A stretch of DNA of 7,433 nt from assembly GCA_002438575.1 (NCBI GenBank), contig DJPP01000099.1:10992-18424 (forward strand), read 5' to 3'. Origin of the DNA: Oscillospiraceae bacterium UBA6409 (lineage in GTDB: Bacteria > Bacillota > Clostridia > Oscillospirales > Oscillospiraceae). Position numbers and translations under genes: made by a program. The notes under the pieces are model-generated. The model was not told where the DNA came from and did no database searches. It saw only the letters and a list, made by a program, of their open reading frames with translations. How positions within the stretch are numbered: the stretch's first letter is position 1; each line of letters begins with the position of its first letter. Shown here piece by piece: positions 5,208 to 7,433 of this stretch.

Positions 5208-6131
5208 ATGGACGGCTATATACTTCGGAACAGGCAGGAGCAGCTGACGCTGCCCGCCGACGCGGCCGACAAGCTGCTGCAAAGCGGTCAGGGCGACGCC
5301 GCCCTGCTGTATCTGGCCCTGCGCCGCTTCGGCCGGGGCGTCACACCGGAGGAGCTGGAAAAGGTCCTGCCCATCAGCCGCCTGCGGATCGACGCGGCGG
5401 AGCAGGTCCTTCAGGACCTGGACCTGCTGCCCCGTCCGGCCCGCCAGACGCCGCCGGCCCCGGCGGACGAGCGTCCGGTCTACACCGCCCAGGACATCGC
5501 CGGACTGCTGACGGACAACGAGGGCTTCCGGCTGCTGGTGCCCCAGACGGAGCAGCAGCTGGGCAAGAAGCTCCGCACCGCCGACCTGCAGATACTGGCC
5601 GGCCTTTACGATGACCTCGGTATGCCCGCCGACGTGATCTATCTTCTGGTGTGCCATTGTGTCGAACGGGCCCGCAGCCAGTGGGGCGAGGGTAGACGAC
5701 CAACCATGCGCCAGGTGGAAAAAGAGGGCTATCGCTGGGTACAGCTTGGCATATTTGACCAAAATTCAGCCGCAGTATACCTGAAAAAGTGGGCAGAGCG
5801 CAACAGGAAGTACACTTCCTATTTGTCGAATTTACGAATTCTTAACAGGCCACCGGTGGAGGCCGAGCGCCGCTACATCGACCAGTGGATGGACATGGGC
5901 TTCCCGCCGGAGACGGTGGCCCTGGCCTATGAGCGCACGGTGTTCTACAAGAAGGACCTGAACTGGCGCTATCTTAACGGCATCCTGCGCCGCTGGCACG
6001 ACGCCGGCTGGCACACGCCCCACCAGGTGGAGCAGGGCGAGGCCGCCGCCAAGCGGCCCGCTGCCGCCGGCAAGCCCGCCGCCCCCGCCGGGGACAAGGA
6101 CGCCTGGATGCGCCGCTATATCAAGAGGTGA
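5208..6131 (+). CDS. DnaD-domain replication initiation protein (DnaB/DnaD-type primosome protein)
   Basis: A 307-residue protein. Residues about 30-75 look like a small winged-helix head (LYLALRRFGRGVTPEELEKV). Two DnaD/DnaB_2-type domains follow, one about 92-185 (with LGMPADVIYLLVCHCVERA and TMRQVEKEGYRW) and one about 215-268. The second ends in YLNGILRRW (255-263), matching the YxxxIxxxW signature of DnaD and DnaB of low-GC Gram-positives, which bind ssDNA and help the loader bring helicase to the origin. An Ala/Pro/Lys-rich linker (275-297) leads to a conserved-looking tip DAWMRRYIKR. The helicase-loader gene starts four bases later, mirroring the B. subtilis dnaB-dnaI pair. Oddly, codons from about 5690 to 5850 are AT-rich and unlike the rest of the gene (AGA, CGA, TTA, TTG, ATA, AGG), although the protein stays in frame and family-like. 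Whether it is the functional DnaB or DnaD equivalent is not resolved. Confidence 0.93.
   Translation: MDGYILRNRQEQLTLPADAADKLLQSGQGDAALLYLALRRFGRGVTPEELEKVLPISRLRIDAAEQVLQDLDLLPRPARQTPPAPADERPVYTAQDIAGLLTDNEGFRLLVPQTEQQLGKKLRTADLQILAGLYDDLGMPADVIYLLVCHCVERARSQWGEGRRPTMRQVEKEGYRWVQLGIFDQNSAAVYLKKWAERNRKYTSYLSNLRILNRPPVEAERRYIDQWMDMGFPPETVALAYERTVFYKKDLNWRYLNGILRRWHDAGWHTPHQVEQGEAAAKRPAAAGKPAAPAGDKDAWMRRYIKR
5802..5849 (+). repeat. Overlapping inverted repeats inside the low-GC patch of the DnaD-type gene
   Basis: AACAGGAAGT (5802-5811) and ACTTCCTATT (5814-5823) form a near-perfect palindrome around a two-base centre (9/10 pairs, with seven consecutive). The right arm can alternatively pair with AACAGG (5844-5849), enclosing an inner GAATT-TACG-AATTC hairpin (5828-5841). 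The two foldings share 5818-5823 and are therefore mutually exclusive. The sequence lies between the two DnaD domains and is fully coding. Role unknown; it may be a protein-binding site, an mRNA structure or chance. Confidence 0.4.
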
Positions 6132-6135
6132 GAGT

Positions 6136-7113
6136 ATGTCATACGACGGTATCATCATGCAGCGGGCCATTGCCCGCTTTGACCAGGCCCGCCAGCGCCG
6201 GGAGGCCGAGCTGGACCAGCGCCGCCGGGAGGCCTTTGCCCGCCAGCCCCGCCTGCGGGACATCGACCGCACCCTCCGCACCACCATGAGCCGCATTGTG
6301 GCCGCCGCCGCCAAAAAGGGCGAAGACCCGCTGCCCGCCCTGCGGGTCCTGCGGGATGAGAACCTCTCCCTGCAGCGTGAGCGCGCCGCCTTGCTGGAGG
6401 ACATGGGCTATCCCGCCGACTACCTGGAGGACAAGCCCGCCTGTCCCCTCTGCGGCGACACCGGCTACACCCGGTCCGGCGTCTGCGCCTGCCTGAAGCA
6501 GTACTATGCCCGCGAGCAGCTGGCGGAGCTCTCCCGGCTGCTTCCCCTGGGCGAGGCCCGGTTCGACACCTTCCGCTTCGACCTGTACGACAGCGCCGTG
6601 TGGGACAGCTACGGCATCTCCCCCCGCGCCAACATGGAGCGCAACTTCGACGTCTGCCGGGACTTTGCCCGCCAGTTCTCCCGGGGCAGCGGCAGCCTGC
6701 TGCTCTCCGGCGGCACCGGCCTGGGCAAGACGTTCCTCTCCGCCTGCATCGCCCGGGAGGTCAGCGATTCCGGATTCTCCGTGGTCTACGACACCGCGAT
6801 CAGCGTTTTCTCCCGCTACGAGGACGCCAAGTTCCGTCCCGATGAGATCAGCGATGCCGACGTCCGCCGCTGCGAGAGCTGCGACCTGCTGATCCTGGAC
6901 GACCTGGGCACCGAGATGACCACCGCCTTTGTCCAGAGCGCCCTCTATCAGATCGTCAACGGCCGTATGCTCTCCGGCAGGTCCACCATCATCAGCACCA
7001 ACCTGGCCCCGGAGGAGCTGGGCCATCGCTACGGTGCGCCCATCCTCTCCCGCATCGAGGGCGCCTACCAGATCCTGCCCTTCTTCGGCGAGGATATCCG
7101 CACAAAGCAGTGA
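6136..7113 (+). CDS. AAA+ replicative helicase loader (DnaI/DnaC type)
   Basis: A 325-residue ATPase that loads the replicative helicase at the origin. The charged helical N-terminus (about 8-90) is followed by a compact zinc-binding motif CPLC-x10-CAC (Cys103, Cys106, Cys117, Cys119), resembling the DnaI N-terminal zinc domain that contacts helicase. The AAA+ domain has Walker A GGTGLGKT (192-199), Walker B LLILDDLG (251-258), sensor-1-like STNL (287-290) and an arginine-finger-like SRIEG (305-309) near the end. Length is close to DnaI. The start at 6136 is preceded by GAGGTGA, which overlaps the stop of the DnaD-type gene, with a four-base gap, so the two are co-transcribed and translationally coupled. 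A strong terminator follows six bases after the stop. The symbol is left blank because dnaI and dnaC are both used for this family. Confidence 0.95.
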   Translation: MSYDGIIMQRAIARFDQARQRREAELDQRRREAFARQPRLRDIDRTLRTTMSRIVAAAAKKGEDPLPALRVLRDENLSLQRERAALLEDMGYPADYLEDKPACPLCGDTGYTRSGVCACLKQYYAREQLAELSRLLPLGEARFDTFRFDLYDSAVWDSYGISPRANMERNFDVCRDFARQFSRGSGSLLLSGGTGLGKTFLSACIAREVSDSGFSVVYDTAISVFSRYEDAKFRPDEISDADVRRCESCDLLILDDLGTEMTTAFVQSALYQIVNGRMLSGRSTIISTNLAPEELGHRYGAPILSRIEGAYQILPFFGEDIRTKQ

Positions 7114-7118
7114 CCGCC

Positions 7119-7152
7119 GCACCCGTCCCGACAGGGGCGGGTGCTTTTTTTT
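7119..7152 (+). terminator. Intrinsic terminator after the helicase loader gene
   Basis: GCACCCGTCCC (7119-7129) pairs with GGGGCGGGTGC (7134-7144) in an 11-base-pair stem with one G-T pair and a four-base loop (GACA), followed by eight T residues. It ends the dnaD-dnaI transcript and separates it from the ParB-family gene. Confidence 0.94.
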
Positions 7153-7176
7153 ATTTCCCGACGGCCTTCGCCCGCT

Positions 7177-7201
7177 TTCGACAGGCCTCCCGCCGTACAA
7201 T
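7177..7201 (+). promoter_or_regulatory. Candidate promoter region of the ParB-family gene
   Basis: TACAAT (7196-7201) matches the -10 consensus 5/6 and lies 23 bases before the ATG, but no good -35 occurs at 16-18 bases. TCGACA at 7178-7183 is a -35-like hexamer only 12 bases away. TTCGACA (7177-7183) is, on the minus strand, TGTCGAA, the Spo0A-box core. A separate promoter is expected because the terminator at 7119-7152 isolates this gene. Confidence 0.35.
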
Positions 7202-7224
7202 AGGCGAAAAAGGAGGCGACCGCC

Positions 7225-7433
7225 ATGAAAAAAGACCAGAAGACCGATTTCCTCTCTGCCCGCGTGCGATACATACCCATCAACGATATACGGCCCAACC
7301 CCCAGCAGCCCCGCCGCCGCTTCGACCCGGAGGGCCTGCAGGAGCTGGCGGCCAGCATCGCCGCCTACGGCATCCTGCAGCCCATCACCGTCCGGCAGCA
7401 GGGCGCTGTCTATGAGCTGGTGGCCGGCGAGCG
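7225..7433 (+). CDS. ParB/Noc-family chromosome segregation protein, N-terminal part (cut by window edge)
   Basis: The first 69 codons plus two bases are present. The segment IPINDIRPNPQQPRRRFD (17-34) followed by LQELAASIAAYGILQPITVR (38-57) and YELVAGER is the N-terminal ParB domain leading into the GERR box, the CTP-binding region of ParB, Noc and Spo0J proteins. An AGGAGG site (7211-7216) eight bases before the ATG supports the start. The helix-turn-helix that distinguishes parS-binding ParB from Noc lies beyond the window, so the subtype is open. No ParA/Soj gene is upstream; it follows a helicase-loader operon across a terminator. Confidence 0.9.
   Translation, partial: MKKDQKTDFLSARVRYIPINDIRPNPQQPRRRFDPEGLQELAASIAAYGILQPITVRQQGAVYELVAGE

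Noticed and set aside
7153..7166. ATTTCCCGACGGCC as a Noc site after the terminator
   Set aside because: Only the left half matches the palindromic consensus.
6139..7200. 353-codon open frame on the minus strand opposite the helicase loader
   Set aside because: It is an antisense shadow of a convincing AAA+ gene in GC-rich DNA; its low-complexity Gly/Ala/Val/Gln-rich translation has no recognisable domain.

Overview
The window is a compact, GC-rich stretch of bacterial chromosome, with intergenic DNA that is distinctly AT-richer. Gene content (MreC/MreD, Maf, a long U32 protein with a C-terminal extension, ZapA, a DnaD-type primosome protein, a DnaI/DnaC-type loader, ParB), strong AGGAGG-type ribosome binding sites and sigma-A-like promoters point to a high-GC member of the Clostridia. 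Oscillospirales (Oscillospiraceae-like) is my best guess; this is inference from protein flavour and was not searched. No tRNA, rRNA, CRISPR array, insertion sequence or phage gene was seen.

Left arm (about 1-5016, minus strand, read right to left): zapA, a U32-family gene, dut, maf, mreC, mreD, then the first 19 codons of what is probably the class B penicillin-binding protein mrdA. zapA and the U32 gene are translationally coupled. dut and maf are five bases apart. mreC, mreD and the PBP gene are tightly packed. Themes are division (ZapA, a FtsZ-ring crosslinker), wall elongation (MreC/MreD/PBP2), nucleotide-pool sanitation (Dut, Maf) and probably RNA modification (U32). The only breaks are an AT-rich 67-base gap with a possible promoter before dut, and a 79-base gap between maf and mreC that holds a small palindromic element.

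Centre (5017-5207): a divergent intergenic region. An extended -10 promoter drives zapA leftward and a sigma-A-like promoter drives dnaD rightward. Between them lies a 12-base inverted repeat (11/12 matching) whose right arm overlaps the dnaD -35 element.

Right arm (5208-7433, plus strand): a two-domain DnaD-family protein and, four bases later, a zinc-finger AAA+ helicase loader. A strong intrinsic terminator follows, then the N-terminal 69 codons of a ParB/Noc-family protein. This is a helicase-loading operon followed by a segregation or nucleoid-occlusion gene.

These are mostly well-known core cell-cycle genes, and I do not see a clearly new system. The least explained signals are a low-GC, atypical-codon patch inside dnaD that carries overlapping inverted repeats, the dyad between the divergent promoters, and the palindromic element between maf and mreC, where B. 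subtilis has radC and mreB.
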